Position numbers and translations under genes: made by a program
Shown: positions 37,920-49,541 of the stretch, in pieces
How the letters are laid out: each line of letters begins with the position of its first letter
Numbering within the stretch: position 1 is the stretch's first letter
The notes under the pieces: generated by a model
Seen by the model: only the letters and a program-made list of their open reading frames with translations
Database searches by the model: none
Told to the model about the DNA's origin: nothing
Assembly: GCA_947491935.1 (NCBI GenBank)
Contig: CANLLF010000004.1
Coordinates: 124,001-188,000, forward strand
Length of the DNA: 64,000 nt
DNA from: an uncultured Roseicyclus sp.
GTDB lineage: Bacteria; Pseudomonadota; Alphaproteobacteria; Rhodobacterales; Rhodobacteraceae
Direction: 5' to 3'

Positions 37920-40545
37920 GCTTCGCCTTCAACTCGTAGAGCAGGTTCAACGCCTCGCGCGCCGTCATCTCGTCGGGATGTACGGCGCGCAGGCGCTCTT
38001 CCACCTCTGACGGCTTGGATGGCATCGGTGCGGGCGTGTGTGACACGCTGAACAACGGCAGATCGTCGATCACCGCCTTGCGCTCTCCACCTTCCCGCTC
38101 ACCCTTTTCCAGGGCATCGAGGACAATTTGCGCCCGCGCGATCACTGTATCGGGCAACCCGGCAAGTTTCGCCACCTGCACGCCGTAGGATCGGTCAGCG
38201 GCCCCGTCGCGTACCTCGTGGAGGAAGATCACCTCGCCCTCCCACTCCTTCACGGCCATCGTTGCGTTGCTGAGCCCGTCGAGCTTTGCCGCCAGCGACG
38301 TCATCTCGTGATAATGGGTGGCAAACAGCGCACGGCAGAGATTGGCTTCATGCAGATGCTCCAGCGTCGCCCAGGCAATGGAAAGACCGTCGTAAGTTGC
38401 GGTTCCGCGGCCGATCTCATCAAGGATCACCAGCGCCCGATCATCGGCCTGGTTCAGGATCGTCGCGGTTTCGACCATTTCCACCATGAAGGTCGACCGG
38501 CCCCGCGCCAGATCGTCCGACGCCCCCACGCGGCTGAACACCTGGCTGACCACGCCGATACGCGCCCTGGTCGCGGGAACGAAGCTGCCACACTGGGCCA
38601 GGATGGCGATCAAAGCGTTCTGCCGAAGATAGGTCGATTTACCGGCCATGTTTGGCCCGGTCAGAAGCGTGATGGCGGCGCCATTGCTTGCCGACAGCTT
38701 ACAGTCGTTCGCCACGAACGGCGCCCCATCACGGGCCAGCGCGGCTTCGACGACCGGATGGCGACCGCCTTCAATCTCGAACGCGCGATCCTCGGACATG
38801 TCCGGGCGGGCCCAATCCCCCTCCCGCGCGCGCCGCGCCAAGGCAGCGGCCAGATCAAGCTCAGCCAGGCCGCGCGCGGTGTGCCCAATTTTGTCCTGCG
38901 CCTCCAACACGGCCTCGCGCAGGGATTGAAACAGTTGGCGCTCGATCTCCAACGCCCTGTTACCGGCATTCAGGATCTTGGTTTCCAGCTCCGACAATTC
39001 AACAGTCGTGAACCGCACGGCATTTGCTGTCGTTTGCCGGTGAATGAATCGCTCCGACAGGGGTGGGCTCAACATCTTTTCGGCGTGGGTGGCGGTTGTT
39101 TCGATGAAGTAGCCCAGCACGTTGTTGTGCTTGATCTTGAGCGATTGCACGCCGGTGACTTCGGTGAAGTCGGCCTGCATCGTCGCGATCACACCGCGCC
39201 CCTCATCGCGCAACGTCCGGGCCTCATCGAGTTCGGCGTGGTATCCCGATGCAATCAAACCCCCGTCGCGCAACTGAACCGGCGGTTCGGCAACCAGCGC
39301 CGCATCCAGCAATGCGGACAGGCCGTCATGCCCCTCCAACGCGTTGGCGGCGTCACGTAGTAGTGCGGGGAGGTCGATTGTTGCGAGCTTGCCGGACAAT
39401 TGGGACGCGCCGATCAACCCGTCGCGGATAGCCGCCAAATCACGTGGGCCGCCTCGGTCCAATGCAAGGCGCGACAGGGCGCGGTCAAGATCGGGTATTC
39501 GGCGCAAATCCGCTTCGAATACGTCTCTAACCACGGTGTCAGAGACAAAAAAATCCACCGCATCATGCCGGTTGCGGATTACGTCAAGATCCGTGGATGG
39601 GCCGGTCAATCGGCGCTCCAGGAGGCGCGCGCCGCCGGCTGTCAGGGTTCGATCAAGCACGGACAGAAGCGAATTGGCCCGACCGCCAGATAACGCATGG
39701 GTCAGTTCAAGATTGCGCCGCGTGGCGGTATCGATCTGCAGCAGCCGATCTGCCGATTGTTGTCGGGGCGGGCGAAGCAGCGGCAACGCGCCCTTCTGAG
39801 TCAGCTCCAGATAGTCGATCAACGCGCCCATGGCAGATACCTCGGCGCGCGCGAAGGATCCAAACCCCTCCAGGGTGGCCACGCCAAAGAGTTGCGTAAG
39901 GCGCTTCTCAGCCGACGCGCTGTCGAAGGACCCCGGGGACAAGGGCGTGACTGCCGCGCCCAGTTCCGTGATTGCGTCTTGCCGCGCCGTGTCCAAGCCG
40001 TCCGAGATCAACACCTCCTTTGGCATCAGACGCGCCAATTCTGGGCCAAGCCGAACCGCGGGGCAGGGCATCACCCGAAAATCACCCGTGGAGATATCGC
40101 ACCAGGCCATCGCGCAATCGCCCCGAACATCGGCATAGGCGGCCAGGTAATTGTGCCGTCGCGCATCCAGCAGCGTATCTTCCGTCAGGGTGCCAGGGGT
40201 CACCAAACGGACGACCTCGCGCCGGACAACAGCCTTGGAGCCGCCGCGTTTCTTGGCGGCTGCGGGATCCTCCATCTGTTCGCAGATCGCGACGCGAAAG
40301 CCCTTCCGGATCAGGGTGAGCAGGTAGCTTTCCGCCGAATGGGCGGGAACGCCGCACATGGCGATGTCGTCCCCGTCATGCTTGCCGCGCTTCGTCAGCG
40401 CGATGTCGAGCGCTTCGGCTGCGGCGACGGCATCGTCAAAGAACATCTCGTAGAAATCGCCCATGCGATAGAACAGGAGCGCATCGGGATGCTGCGCCTT
40501 GATTTCCAGATATTGCGCCATCATGGGCGTGACTTGCGCGTTCAT
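37912..40545 (-). CDS. mutS: DNA mismatch repair protein MutS
   Basis: MutS recognises mismatches as a dimer. The 877-aa product has the N-terminal mismatch-binding [15 protein letters not shown] (Phe-x-Glu), the connector and lever domains, and the ATPase domain with [16 protein letters not shown] (about 620-635), [14 protein letters not shown] and [15 protein letters not shown]. The start has no strong Shine-Dalgarno (GGGGGAATGAGAGT precedes it). It is divergent from maeB. Confidence 0.97.
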   Translation of the reverse strand: MNAQVTPMMAQYLEIKAQHPDALLFYRMGDFYEMFFDDAVAAAEALDIALTKRGKHDGDDIAMCGVPAHSAESYLLTLIRKGFRVAICEQMEDPAAAKKRGGSKAVVRREVVRLVTPGTLTEDTLLDARRHNYLAAYADVRGDCAMAWCDISTGDFRVMPCPAVRLGPELARLMPKEVLISDGLDTARQDAITELGAAVTPLSPGSFDSASAEKRLTQLFGVATLEGFGSFARAEVSAMGALIDYLELTQKGALPLLRPPRQQSADRLLQIDTATRRNLELTHALSGGRANSLLSVLDRTLTAGGARLLERRLTGPSTDLDVIRNRHDAVDFFVSDTVVRDVFEADLRRIPDLDRALSRLALDRGGPRDLAAIRDGLIGASQLSGKLATIDLPALLRDAANALEGHDGLSALLDAALVAEPPVQLRDGGLIASGYHAELDEARTLRDEGRGVIATMQADFTEVTGVQSLKIKHNNVLGYFIETTATHAEKMLSPPLSERFIHRQTTANAVRFTTVELSELETKILNAGNRALEIERQLFQSLREAVLEAQDKIGHTARGLAELDLAAALARRAREGDWARPDMSEDRAFEIEGGRHPVVEAALARDGAPFVANDCKLSASNGAAITLLTGPNMAGKSTYLRQNALIAILAQCGSFVPATRARIGVVSQVFSRVGASDDLARGRSTFMVEMVETATILNQADDRALVILDEIGRGTATYDGLSIAWATLEHLHEANLCRALFATHYHEMTSLAAKLDGLSNATMAVKEWEGEVIFLHEVRDGAADRSYGVQVAKLAGLPDTVIARAQIVLDALEKGEREGGERKAVIDDLPLFSVSHTPAPMPSKPSEVEERLRAVHPDEMTAREALNLLYELKAKLS

Positions 40546-40663
40546 ACTCTCATTCCCCCGCTAGCGAATCTACGAAAGCCCGCACCGGGATTGAAGCGCA
40601 ATCGGTTGCCCCCGGCGCATTGCCTCGTTTAACTCGGCCGGACCGAGGGCGGAGGGACAGCAA

Positions 40664-42928
40664 ATGGCCGGAAAACAGAAGATCACCCGCGAGGAGGCGT
40701 TGGCCTATCATCTGGAGCCGCGCCCGGGGAAGATCGACATCAACGCGTCCACCCCCATGGCAACCCAACGTGACCTGTCCCTGGCCTATTCCCCCGGGGT
40801 CGCCGTGCCATGTGAGGTGATCGCAGAGAACCCGGAAACCGCCTACGACTACACCACCAAGGGCAACATGGTGGCCGTGATCTCGAACGGAACCGCTGTT
40901 CTGGGGCTGGGAAATCTGGGCGCGCTGGCCTCCAAACCGGTGATGGAAGGCAAGGCCGTGCTGTTTAAGCGGTTCGCAGACGTGAACTCCATCGATATCG
41001 AGTTGGATACCGAGGACGTCACCGAATTCGTGAATGCCGTCAAGCTGATGGGGCCATCCTTTGGCGGCATCAACCTTGAGGATATCAAGGCGCCGGAATG
41101 CTTCATGATTGAGCAGCAACTCAAGGAAGTGATGGATATTCCCGTTTTCCATGATGATCAGCATGGGACGGCCGTGATCTGCGCCGCGGGCCTGATCAAC
41201 GCGCTGCATCTGAGCGGCAAGAAGATCGAGGATTGCCGGATCGTCCTGAATGGCGCGGGCGCGGCGGGGATTGCCTGTATCGAATTGCTAAAGAGCATGG
41301 GTGCGCGCCACGAAAACTGCATCGTCTGCGACACCAAGGGCGTCATTTATCAGGGCCGCACCGATGGTATGAACCAATGGAAATCCGCCCATGCGATCTC
41401 GACCGATTTGCGGTCCTTGGAAGGGGCGATGGAAGGGGCGGACGTGTTTCTGGGCGTGTCCGTCAAAGGGGCCGTCACGTCCGACATGGTGCGGAGCATG
41501 GCCGATAATCCCGTGATTTTCGCGATGGCCAACCCGGATCCGGAGATCACGCCGGAAGATGCCCACGCGATCCGGGCTGATGCCATCGTCGCGACGGGCC
41601 GGTCGGATTATCCCAATCAGGTCAACAACGTACTGGGCTTTCCCTACCTGTTCCGGGGCGCGCTGGACGTTCATGCCAGGGCGATCAATGACGAGATGAA
41701 GATCGCTTGCGCCCGCGCCCTGGCCGAGCTTGCCCGCGAAGACGTGCCCGATGAGGTGGCCATGGCTTATGGGCGGAAATTGAGCTTCGGGCGCGATTAC
41801 ATCATCCCGACGCCATTTGACCCGCGGCTGATTTATACCATCCCGCCGGCCGTGGCGCAGGCTGGCATGGATACGGGGGCCGCGCGGCGACCGATCATTG
41901 ATTTGGATGGATATGCCAAGGAGTTGCAGGCGCGGATGGATCCGACATCTTCGATCCTTCAGGGCGTGTATGCCCGGGCCCGGAATGCGCAGGCGCGTAT
42001 GATCTTTGCCGAGGGCGATGATCCGCGCGTGTTGCGCGCGGCGGTGGCATATCAACGGCAGGGTCTGGGACGCGCGCTGGTGGTCGGGCGGGAGCCGGAG
42101 GTGAAGGACAAGCTCGACAGCGTCGGCCTGGGGGACGCGGCACGGGAGCTGGAAATCGTGAACGCCGCCAACACGCGGCATCTGGATACCTACAAGGAAT
42201 TCCTCTACGCCCGGCTCCAGCGTAAAGGGTTCGATCGGCAGGATATTCACCGCCTCGCCGCGCGGGACAGGCACGTGTTCGCGTCTCTCATGCTGGCCCA
42301 TGGCCATGGGGATGGGTTGTTGACCGGCGCCACGCGGAAATCGGCGCAGGTGCTTGAAATGGTGGGGAAAGTTTTCGATGCGAGCGCGGAGGACGGGGCT
42401 GTTGGCGTCACGGCCTTGCTCCACAAGGGAAGGATCATCCTGGTCGGCGATACGCTTGTAAACGAATGGCCCGATGACAGGGATCTCGCCCTGATCGCGG
42501 AGCGTGGGGCGCAGGTGGCGCGGGGCCTGGGTCTTGAGCCGCGGGTCGCCTTTGTCAGCTTCTCGACCTTTGGCTATCCGATCAGTGAACGGGCCGAAAA
42601 AATGCAGATGGCGCCGCGCGTGTTGGACGAAAAAGGCGTGGATTTTGAATATGATGGCGAGATGACGGTGGATGTCGCGCTGAACCCGGCTGTGATGGAG
42701 CAATACCCGTTTACACGTCTGTCCGGCCCCGCCAACGTGTTGGTCGTTCCGGCGCGGCATTCGGCCAGCATCTCGGTCAAGCTGATGCAGGAAATGGCCG
42801 GGGCGACGGTGATCGGCCCGATCCTGACGGGGCTGGATCATCCGGTTCAGATCGCCTCAACCGTCAGCACGGCGAACGACATTCTCAACATGGCCGTGAT
42901 GGCCGCATGTGAGATCGGGCGCGGCTGA
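40664..42928 (+). CDS. maeB: NADP-dependent malic enzyme with phosphotransacetylase-like domain
   Basis: MaeB oxidatively decarboxylates malate to pyruvate, supplying NADPH and pyruvate. The 754-aa product has the malic domain (SLAYSPGVAVPCE, FHDDQHGTAV), the NAD(P)-binding LNGAGAAGIACIELL, and a C-terminal phosphate-acetyltransferase-like domain from about residue 435 (TGATRKSAQVLEM), which in this family is usually regulatory. GGAGGGACAGCAA precedes the ATG. A bidirectional terminator follows. Confidence 0.96.
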   Translation: MAGKQKITREEALAYHLEPRPGKIDINASTPMATQRDLSLAYSPGVAVPCEVIAENPETAYDYTTKGNMVAVISNGTAVLGLGNLGALASKPVMEGKAVLFKRFADVNSIDIELDTEDVTEFVNAVKLMGPSFGGINLEDIKAPECFMIEQQLKEVMDIPVFHDDQHGTAVICAAGLINALHLSGKKIEDCRIVLNGAGAAGIACIELLKSMGARHENCIVCDTKGVIYQGRTDGMNQWKSAHAISTDLRSLEGAMEGADVFLGVSVKGAVTSDMVRSMADNPVIFAMANPDPEITPEDAHAIRADAIVATGRSDYPNQVNNVLGFPYLFRGALDVHARAINDEMKIACARALAELAREDVPDEVAMAYGRKLSFGRDYIIPTPFDPRLIYTIPPAVAQAGMDTGAARRPIIDLDGYAKELQARMDPTSSILQGVYARARNAQARMIFAEGDDPRVLRAAVAYQRQGLGRALVVGREPEVKDKLDSVGLGDAARELEIVNAANTRHLDTYKEFLYARLQRKGFDRQDIHRLAARDRHVFASLMLAHGHGDGLLTGATRKSAQVLEMVGKVFDASAEDGAVGVTALLHKGRIILVGDTLVNEWPDDRDLALIAERGAQVARGLGLEPRVAFVSFSTFGYPISERAEKMQMAPRVLDEKGVDFEYDGEMTVDVALNPAVMEQYPFTRLSGPANVLVVPARHSASISVKLMQEMAGATVIGPILTGLDHPVQIASTVSTANDILNMAVMAACEIGRG

Positions 42929-42981
42929 TCCCGGATCACACCCTGTGCACAGATCGTACACCGCGCAACGCACGAACATGA

Positions 42982-43010
42982 AAAAGCCCCGGTGCGGAAC
43001 CGCGGCTTTT
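42982..43010. terminator. Bidirectional terminator between maeB and dnaJ
   Basis: AAAAGCC-c-CGG and CCG-c-GGCTTTT form a stem of 10 pairs with one mismatch and a 7-base loop. An A-run precedes it and a T-run follows, so it can end transcription from both convergent genes. Confidence 0.8.
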
Positions 43011-43030
43011 AAACGTGGATTTGGGGAGGG

Positions 43031-44200
43031 TCAGTCCTTGATCGAATCCCAGAAGGTTTTGACCTTGTCGAAGAAACCGGTCGCGTTCGGATTGTTCGTC
43101 TTCTTGCAGCTCTCTTCGAATTGACGCAGCAAGTCCTGCTGATCGCCGGTCAGATTCACCGGTGTCTCAACCATCAGCTCGATATACATGTCGCCTTGGC
43201 CCGGCCCGCGTAACGCGGGCATGCCTTTGGACCGCAGCCGCATCTGTCGACCGGATTGGGAGCCTTCGGGCACCCGCACACGGGACCGGCCGCCATCGAT
43301 CGTGGGTACTTCGATCTCACCGCCCAGAGCGGCTGAGACCATCGAAACCGGCACCCGGCAGAAGAGATCCATCCCGTCACGCTGAAACAGCGGGTGATCG
43401 GCCACTTCCACGAAGATATAAAGATCGCCGGTGGGCCCGCCGCGCAGGCCCGCCTCGCCCTCTCCCGACAGCCGGATGCGCGTGCCGGTTTCGACGCCGG
43501 CGGGAATATTGACCGAAAGCGCACGTTCCTTTTCCTGGCGCCCGGACCCGCCACAGGTGTGGCAGGGGTTCTTGACGATCTGGCCGATACCGGAACAGGT
43601 CGGGCAGGTTCGCTCGACGGTGAAGAAACCTTGCTGCGCGCGGACCTTGCCCATGCCGGAACAGGTCGGGCAGGTTGTCGGCTCCGCGCCCGCTTCGGAC
43701 CCGGTGCCATCGCAGGAGGAACACGCGACCGAGGACGGCACGGTGATCTGTTTGGTCAGCCCGTTAAAGGCGTCTTCCAGCGAAATCTTGAGATTGTAGC
43801 GCAGGTCGGAGCCGCGGGTGGCGCGGCTGCCCGCTCCGCCACGCTGGCCGCCACGCTGGCCGCCCATGAAATCCCCGAAGAGATCTTCGAATACGTCAGA
43901 AAATGCCGAAGCGAAATCGCCCTGGCCCTGTCCGCCGCCAAAACCGCCCGCACGCGGGCCGCCCGCCATGCCACCATCGAACGCCGCATGACCAAACCGG
44001 TCATACGCCGCCTTCTTGTCGGCATCCCGCAGGACGTCGTAGGCCTCGTTGGCCTCCTTGAACTGGGCTTCGGCGTCGGGATTGTCTGCGTTACGGTCGG
44101 GGTGAAGCTCTTTCGCTTTCTTGCGATAGGCCTTCTTCAGCTCGTCCGCGGACGCACCCTTGGAGACCCCGAGCACCTCGTAATAGTCGCGCTTTGCCAT
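43031..44200 (-). CDS. dnaJ: Chaperone DnaJ
   Basis: DnaJ is the co-chaperone that stimulates DnaK ATPase. The 389-aa product has the J domain with HPD ([10 protein letters not shown]), a Gly/Phe-rich linker ([10 protein letters not shown]), four CxxCxGxG-type zinc repeats ([32 protein letters not shown]) and the C-terminal substrate domains. The ATG at 44200 follows AAGGGA. It lies 73 bases downstream of dnaK with an intervening hairpin. Confidence 0.97.
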   Translation of the reverse strand: MAKRDYYEVLGVSKGASADELKKAYRKKAKELHPDRNADNPDAEAQFKEANEAYDVLRDADKKAAYDRFGHAAFDGGMAGGPRAGGFGGGQGQGDFASAFSDVFEDLFGDFMGGQRGGQRGGAGSRATRGSDLRYNLKISLEDAFNGLTKQITVPSSVACSSCDGTGSEAGAEPTTCPTCSGMGKVRAQQGFFTVERTCPTCSGIGQIVKNPCHTCGGSGRQEKERALSVNIPAGVETGTRIRLSGEGEAGLRGGPTGDLYIFVEVADHPLFQRDGMDLFCRVPVSMVSAALGGEIEVPTIDGGRSRVRVPEGSQSGRQMRLRSKGMPALRGPGQGDMYIELMVETPVNLTGDQQDLLRQFEESCKKTNNPNATGFFDKVKTFWDSIKD

Positions 44201-44225
44201 GGGTGTCCCTTCCCAAAACACATGA

Positions 44226-44251
44226 ACCGGCCGGGGTTGCCCCCAGCCGGT
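44226..44251 (-). promoter_or_regulatory. dnaK-dnaJ intercistronic hairpin
   Basis: ACCGGC/GCCGGT enclose an inner GGGG/CCCC stem, giving about 10 pairs between the dnaK stop and dnaJ start. Without a U-tract it is more likely a stability or processing element, or a partial terminator that lowers DnaJ relative to DnaK. This is an inference. Confidence 0.5.
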
Positions 44252-44273
44252 GCATGGGGTTCACGTCACGCGA

Positions 44274-46199
44274 TCAGCCGCGCTTGCGCTCATCGTCGTC
44301 GAGGTCTTCGAAATCGGCATCCACGATGTCTTCGTCGACACCGCGCTGCTCATCGCTATCCTCGGCATCGTCGGAGGCGCTTTCGGCTTTCTCCTGCTCG
44401 GCCTTGTAGATGGCCTCGCCCAGACGCATGGCCGCTTCGGTCACGTTCTGGATGCCGCCTTTGATCTTGGCCGCATCGTCGGTTTCGAGCGTTTCCTTCA
44501 GCGCGTTCACAGCCAGCTCTATCGCTTCCACTGTGGAGGCGTCGACCTTGTCGCCATGCTCTTCCAGCGACTTTTCGGTGCCGTGGATAAGCGACTCGGC
44601 CTGGTTGCGGGTTTCGACAAGCTCTTTGCGATCCTTGTCGGCTTCCGCGTTCTCCTCGGCTTCGCGAACCATCTTTTCGATGTCCTCGTCGCTGAGACCA
44701 CCCGACGCCTGGATCGTGATCTGCTGCTCCTTGCCAGTGCCCTTGTCCTTGGCGCCCACGGACACGATGCCGTTTGCGTCGATGTCGAACGTCACCTCGA
44801 TCTGCGGCACGCCGCGCGGGGCGGGCGGAATGTTTTCGAGGTTGAACTGGCCGAGCATCTTGTTGTCGGCGGCCATCTCACGCTCACCCTGGAACACACG
44901 GATCGTCACGGCGTTCTGGTTGTCTTCCGCGGTGGAGAAGATCTGCGACTTCTTCGTCGGGATCGTCGTGTTGCGATCGATCAGGCGGGTGAAGACACCG
45001 CCCAGCGTTTCGATGCCGAGCGAGAGCGGCGTGACGTCGAGCAAGACGACATCCTTCACGTCACCTTGCAGAACACCGGCCTGAATGGCGGCGCCCATGG
45101 CGACCACTTCGTCCGGGTTCACACCTTTATGCGGCTCTTTGCCGAAGAAGTTCGTCACTTCCTCGATCACCTTGGGCATCCGGGTCATACCGCCAACGAG
45201 GACAACCTCATCGATGTCACCTTTGGCGAGACCCGCATCTTTCAACGCTGCGGCACAGGGCTTCATGGAGGCTTTAATCAGGTCCGAGACCAGCGATTCC
45301 AGCTTGGCACGGGTCAGCTTCATGACCATGTGCAGCGGCTGGCCGTTGGAGCCCATGGAGATGAACGGCTGGTTGATCTCGGTCTGGGTGGAGGACGACA
45401 GCTCGATCTTGGCTTTTTCCGCCGCTTCTTTCAGGCGCTGGAGCGCCATCTTGTCGGAAGTCAGGTCAACCCCATGCTCTTTTTTGAACTCCTCGGCGAG
45501 GTAGTTCACGATCCGCATGTCGAAATCTTCACCACCCAGGAACGTGTCGCCGTTGGTGGATTTCACCTCGAAAAGGCCATCGTCGATTTCCAGGATCGTC
45601 ACATCGAACGTACCGCCGCCAAGGTCATAGACGGCAATCGTGCGCGTCTCTTTCTTGTCGAGGCCATAGGCCAGCGCGGCGGCCGTCGGCTCGTTGATGA
45701 TGCGCAGCACTTCGAGGCCCGCGATCTTGCCGGCGTCCTTGGTGGCCTGACGCTGGGCGTCGTTGAAATAGGCGGGCACGGTGATGACGGCCTGCGTGAC
45801 CTCTTCCCCGAGATAGCTTTCGGCGGTTTCCTTCATCTTCTGAAGGATGAAGGCGCTGATCTGCGAGGGGCTGTATTTTTCGCCCTTGGCTTCGACCCAG
45901 GCGTCGCCGTTTCCGCCGTCGATCACGTTGAACGGCAGGTTCTTCTTGTCCTTGTCGAGATGTTCGTCATCGATCCGGCGACCGATCAGGCGCTTGACGC
46001 CGAAGATCGTGTTTTCCGGGTTCGTGACCGCCTGGCGCTTGGCCGACTGGCCTGCGAGGCGTTCATCGTCGGTGAACGCGACGATGGACGGCGTGGTGCG
46101 TGCACCTTCCGAGTTTTCGATCACCCGCGGTTGCGAGCCATCCATAATGGCAACGCACGAGTTCGTGGTGCCGAGGTCGATACCAATGACTTTAGCCAT
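44274..46199 (-). CDS. dnaK: Chaperone DnaK (Hsp70)
   Basis: DnaK is the ATP-driven chaperone. The 641-aa product begins [21 protein letters not shown], has [14 protein letters not shown] and [14 protein letters not shown] in the nucleotide domain, [17 protein letters not shown] at the start of the substrate domain, and an acidic C-terminal tail ending with KRG. AAAGGGA precedes the start. The leader is about 110 bases and includes a GCACCT-g-AGGTGC palindrome (46284-46296). A long antisense open frame opposite dnaK is an artefact of codon bias. Confidence 0.98.
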   Translation of the reverse strand: MAKVIGIDLGTTNSCVAIMDGSQPRVIENSEGARTTPSIVAFTDDERLAGQSAKRQAVTNPENTIFGVKRLIGRRIDDEHLDKDKKNLPFNVIDGGNGDAWVEAKGEKYSPSQISAFILQKMKETAESYLGEEVTQAVITVPAYFNDAQRQATKDAGKIAGLEVLRIINEPTAAALAYGLDKKETRTIAVYDLGGGTFDVTILEIDDGLFEVKSTNGDTFLGGEDFDMRIVNYLAEEFKKEHGVDLTSDKMALQRLKEAAEKAKIELSSSTQTEINQPFISMGSNGQPLHMVMKLTRAKLESLVSDLIKASMKPCAAALKDAGLAKGDIDEVVLVGGMTRMPKVIEEVTNFFGKEPHKGVNPDEVVAMGAAIQAGVLQGDVKDVVLLDVTPLSLGIETLGGVFTRLIDRNTTIPTKKSQIFSTAEDNQNAVTIRVFQGEREMAADNKMLGQFNLENIPPAPRGVPQIEVTFDIDANGIVSVGAKDKGTGKEQQITIQASGGLSDEDIEKMVREAEENAEADKDRKELVETRNQAESLIHGTEKSLEEHGDKVDASTVEAIELAVNALKETLETDDAAKIKGGIQNVTEAAMRLGEAIYKAEQEKAESASDDAEDSDEQRGVDEDIVDADFEDLDDDERKRG

Positions 46200-46315
46200 C
46201 TGTGTGTCCCTTTCTTACAAGCGAACAGGCGGGAGCGGGTCCGGGTTGCGGCCCCCGCGCCGCCGATACATTGACTGAAACGAGCACCTGAGGTGCCCAT
46301 GTGAGTTCGGACGGT

Positions 46316-46344
46316 ATATAAGAAGCGTGTTTTGGGCCTGCAAG
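46316..46344 (-). promoter_or_regulatory. Heat-shock (RpoH) promoter of dnaK
   Basis: On the minus strand CTTG (46344-46341), an 18-base spacer and CTTATAT (46322-46316) exactly fit the alphaproteobacterial RpoH consensus CTTG-N17/18-CYTATNT. The expected start of transcription is about 46308, in front of dnaK-dnaJ. The site lies between dnaK and divergent alkB. Confidence 0.75.
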
Positions 46345-46378
46345 CGCCCGAGCCCATCGGAATCGCGAGGAATCTGCA

Positions 46379-46978
46379 TTGAGCGTCGAAGTCGGTGGGA
46401 TTGTTGTGCATCAGGAACACCTGGATGCGTCAGATCAGGCCGAATTGGTGGAACAGGTTCGCCGTGTCGTACGGGCCGCGCCGCTCTATCGGCCCGAAAC
46501 GCGCACCGGTCGGAAAATGTCGGTGCGGATGACGTCGGCGGGCACGTTCGGCTGGATCAGCGACCGGTCCGGCTATCGCTATGATCGGGAGCATCCCGAC
46601 GGGATGGCATGGCCGCCGATGCCGCCCCTGGCGCTGGATATCTGGCGGTCGGTCGCGAACGTGCCGCGTGACCCGCAATCGTGTCTGATCAATTTCTACG
46701 ATGCCAATGCCAAGATGGGGATGCATCAGGACCGGGACGAGGCCGATTTCGAGATGCCCGTGGTCTCGATCTCGCTGGGCGATGACGCGCGGTTTCGCGT
46801 GGGCGGCCCGGAACGCGGCGGAAAGACGGAGTCGCTCTGGCTGAAATCCGGCGACGTCGCCGTGATGGGCGGCGCGGCGCGAATGAATTTCCACGGAATC
46901 GACAAGATCCGCGCCGGATCCTCAAGCCTGCTGCCCAATGGTGGGCGGATCAACCTGACCCTGCGCGTTGTCGATTAG
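46379..46978 (+). CDS. alkB: Alkylated DNA repair protein AlkB
   Basis: AlkB is a Fe(II)/2-oxoglutarate dioxygenase that reverses N-alkyl lesions in DNA. The 199-aa product has MSVRMTSAGTFGW, CLINFYDANAKMGMHQDRDEAD with the iron-binding HxD, and the C-terminal His and RxNLTLR (RINLTLRVV) that bind 2-oxoglutarate. The start is TTG at 46379 with GAGGAA about 6 bases upstream. No ada-type regulator is adjacent. It overlaps the convergent permease gene by 4 bases. Confidence 0.93.
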   Translation: MSVEVGGIVVHQEHLDASDQAELVEQVRRVVRAAPLYRPETRTGRKMSVRMTSAGTFGWISDRSGYRYDREHPDGMAWPPMPPLALDIWRSVANVPRDPQSCLINFYDANAKMGMHQDRDEADFEMPVVSISLGDDARFRVGGPERGGKTESLWLKSGDVAVMGGAARMNFHGIDKIRAGSSSLLPNGGRINLTLRVVD

Positions 46979-47802
46979 CGCTTGGCATCCCAACTTGCCG
47001 AGGCGTGTTTGCGGGTATTATGCTCCAGCATCATCCCGATCAGGAGCGCCGCCAAGGTGAAGTAGAGCGGATAGGAGCCGCTGGTGACATGGGGGAAGTA
47101 GTTGACGAAGATATGCCCGCGCGTCTGATCGATGACGTGGAACAGCGGGTTCCATTCGAACATCGGCAGCATGATTGACGGCATCATGTTGGCCACGAAC
47201 ATCTTGCCCGAGAAGATCATGTTGGCGCGGATATAAATCATCGAAATGATCTGCACGGCATCCGGCGCCCAGGGCCGCACGGCCATGAAGATGATCCCAA
47301 GCGCCACGCCCGATCCCCAAGCCAGTAGGAACATCCGAAACGCGCCTTCCCAATTGTGGATCTCCACCGGTTCGATCATCACGTGGATCAGAAGGACGAT
47401 GCACAGCATCGAAATGGTCTGGATATAGAGCACCGACATCGCCGTTGAGACGATCGAGACCAGCGTGTTCATCGGCCCGTGTTGCATCATCGGACTGGTC
47501 GGGCCCTCAGCCATCATCAGGCCGCGCACGGTTTGGATATGGGTCAGGTACATGAAGATCCCCGACATCAGGTACATCATGAAGTTGCCGCGGATCGCGG
47601 CGCCCTGTGTGCCGAGCACACTGAACATGAAGTAGAAGGCGGCGATGAAAATGAGGCTTTGCGCAATCGAGAGCAGGATCGACAGAACCGCGTTGCCGTG
47701 GTTCTTGCGCACCTTCCGCGCGGTTGCGTGAAAGGTGACCTCGAAGAAGCTGAACACCAACGCGAGATTTGAGCGCGATCTGGAGCCGGAATGTTCGAAC
47801 AT
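46975..47802 (-). CDS. ABC-2-type polysaccharide export permease
   Basis: The 275-aa product is an integral membrane protein with six hydrophobic segments arranged as in KpsM/Wzm-type exporters of capsule or O-antigen chains. Segments include AVLSILLSIAQSLIFIAAF and the C-terminal FEWNPLFHVIDQTRG, which resembles the conserved NP-H--D motif of ABC-2 sugar permeases. The partner ATPase is not in the window. It is divergent from cysQ and the glycan-synthesis genes, which suggests it exports their product. The ATG at 47802 follows AAGGG. Confidence 0.8.
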   Translation of the reverse strand: MFEHSGSRSRSNLALVFSFFEVTFHATARKVRKNHGNAVLSILLSIAQSLIFIAAFYFMFSVLGTQGAAIRGNFMMYLMSGIFMYLTHIQTVRGLMMAEGPTSPMMQHGPMNTLVSIVSTAMSVLYIQTISMLCIVLLIHVMIEPVEIHNWEGAFRMFLLAWGSGVALGIIFMAVRPWAPDAVQIISMIYIRANMIFSGKMFVANMMPSIMLPMFEWNPLFHVIDQTRGHIFVNYFPHVTSGSYPLYFTLAALLIGMMLEHNTRKHASASWDAKR

Positions 47803-47949
47803 ATGCGCGCCCTTGCCTGTTGGCGGTTTGTCCCGCCGGCGTGGTTGGCCCTTGTTTTGTGCCCAGCCCGAAGGCCGCGCTTGCCGTTCCCACGTCGGCA
47901 GACGATAACCCGGTAGGTGTTAATTATCAATTCAACGTCGGATGCAGCG

Positions 47950-48743
<794 letters not shown>

Positions 48744-48747
<4 letters not shown>

Positions 48748-49541
48748 GCGTCGTTTGCGTTATCCCGGCGCGTTATGCGTCGTCCCGGTTTCCGGGTAAA
48801 CCGCTGGCCCTGTTGCGGGGGGCCGACGGGGTGGAGCAGAGCCTGATCGAGCGGTCCTGGTGCGCGGCCCAGGGTGTTGCGGGCCTCGACGCGATCTATG
48901 TGGCAACAGATGACGACCGGATTGCAGATGCGGCCAGGGCGTTCGGGGCCGATGTCCTGATGACGTCATCTGATGCCCGCAACGGCACGGAACGCTGCGC
49001 CGAGGCGCTGGAAATTCTGGGCGATGTCGAGATGATCGTGAACCTGCAGGGAGACGCGCCGCTGACGCCGCCTTGGTTTCTGGAGGATCTGATCGCAGGG
49101 CTTCGGGCCGATACCCAGGCCGCGCTGGCCACGCCGATCCTGCGCTGTGATGGCGAGACGCTGGCGGCGTTAAAGGCGGATCGCGCGGCGGGGCGGGTCG
49201 GTGGCACCACGGCGGTGGCCGATAGCAAGATGCGCGCGCTCTACTTTTCCAAGGAAGTCGTGCCATTCACGGCCCAAAGCTACGCCCCCGACGATGGGAC
49301 GCCGGTGTTCCACCATGTCGGCGTATATGCTTACCGGCCCTGGGCGCTTCGTGCCTATCCGCATTGGTCTATTGGCCCGTTAGAGACGCTTGAGGGCCTG
49401 GAACAGCTGCGGTTTCTCGAGGCCGGGCATCCGGTGTTGTGCGTTGAAGTGGATGCGCGCGGGTCCAAGTTCTGGGAGCTGAACAACCCGGAGGACATTC
49501 CCCGCATCGAGGCAATGATGCGTGAGATGGGAACGGTTTGA
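48744..49541 (+). CDS. kdsB: CMP-Kdo synthetase (3-deoxy-manno-octulosonate cytidylyltransferase)
   Basis: KdsB activates Kdo with CTP for lipopolysaccharide or capsule anchors. The 265-aa product starts SVVCVIPARYASSRFPGKPL, with MIVNLQGDAPLTP (usually QGDEP) and the closing NNPEDIPRIEAMM. It is slightly longer than the ~250-aa E. coli enzyme, with an insertion around residues 20-30. ATGA overlap with cysQ and TTGA overlap with the next gene show coupling. Since it sits in a glycan cluster, it may serve a capsule anchor rather than, or as well as, lipid A core. Confidence 0.88.

Noticed and set aside
41288-42841. 517-codon frame opposite maeB
   Set aside because: Lies entirely antisense to a clear malic enzyme gene, with no start signal or motif.
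44226-44251. dnaK-dnaJ stem as a true terminator
   Set aside because: No U-run follows the stem on the transcribed strand and dnaJ has no visible promoter of its own.
44250-46274. 674-codon open frame antisense to dnaK
   Set aside because: It mirrors dnaK exactly, has no Shine-Dalgarno or recognisable domain, and is the well-known artefact of high-GC codon bias opposite dnaK.
46284-46296. GCACCT-g-AGGTGC palindrome as a CIRCE element
   Set aside because: CIRCE is TTAGCACTC-N9-GAGTGCTAA; the arms and spacer do not match.
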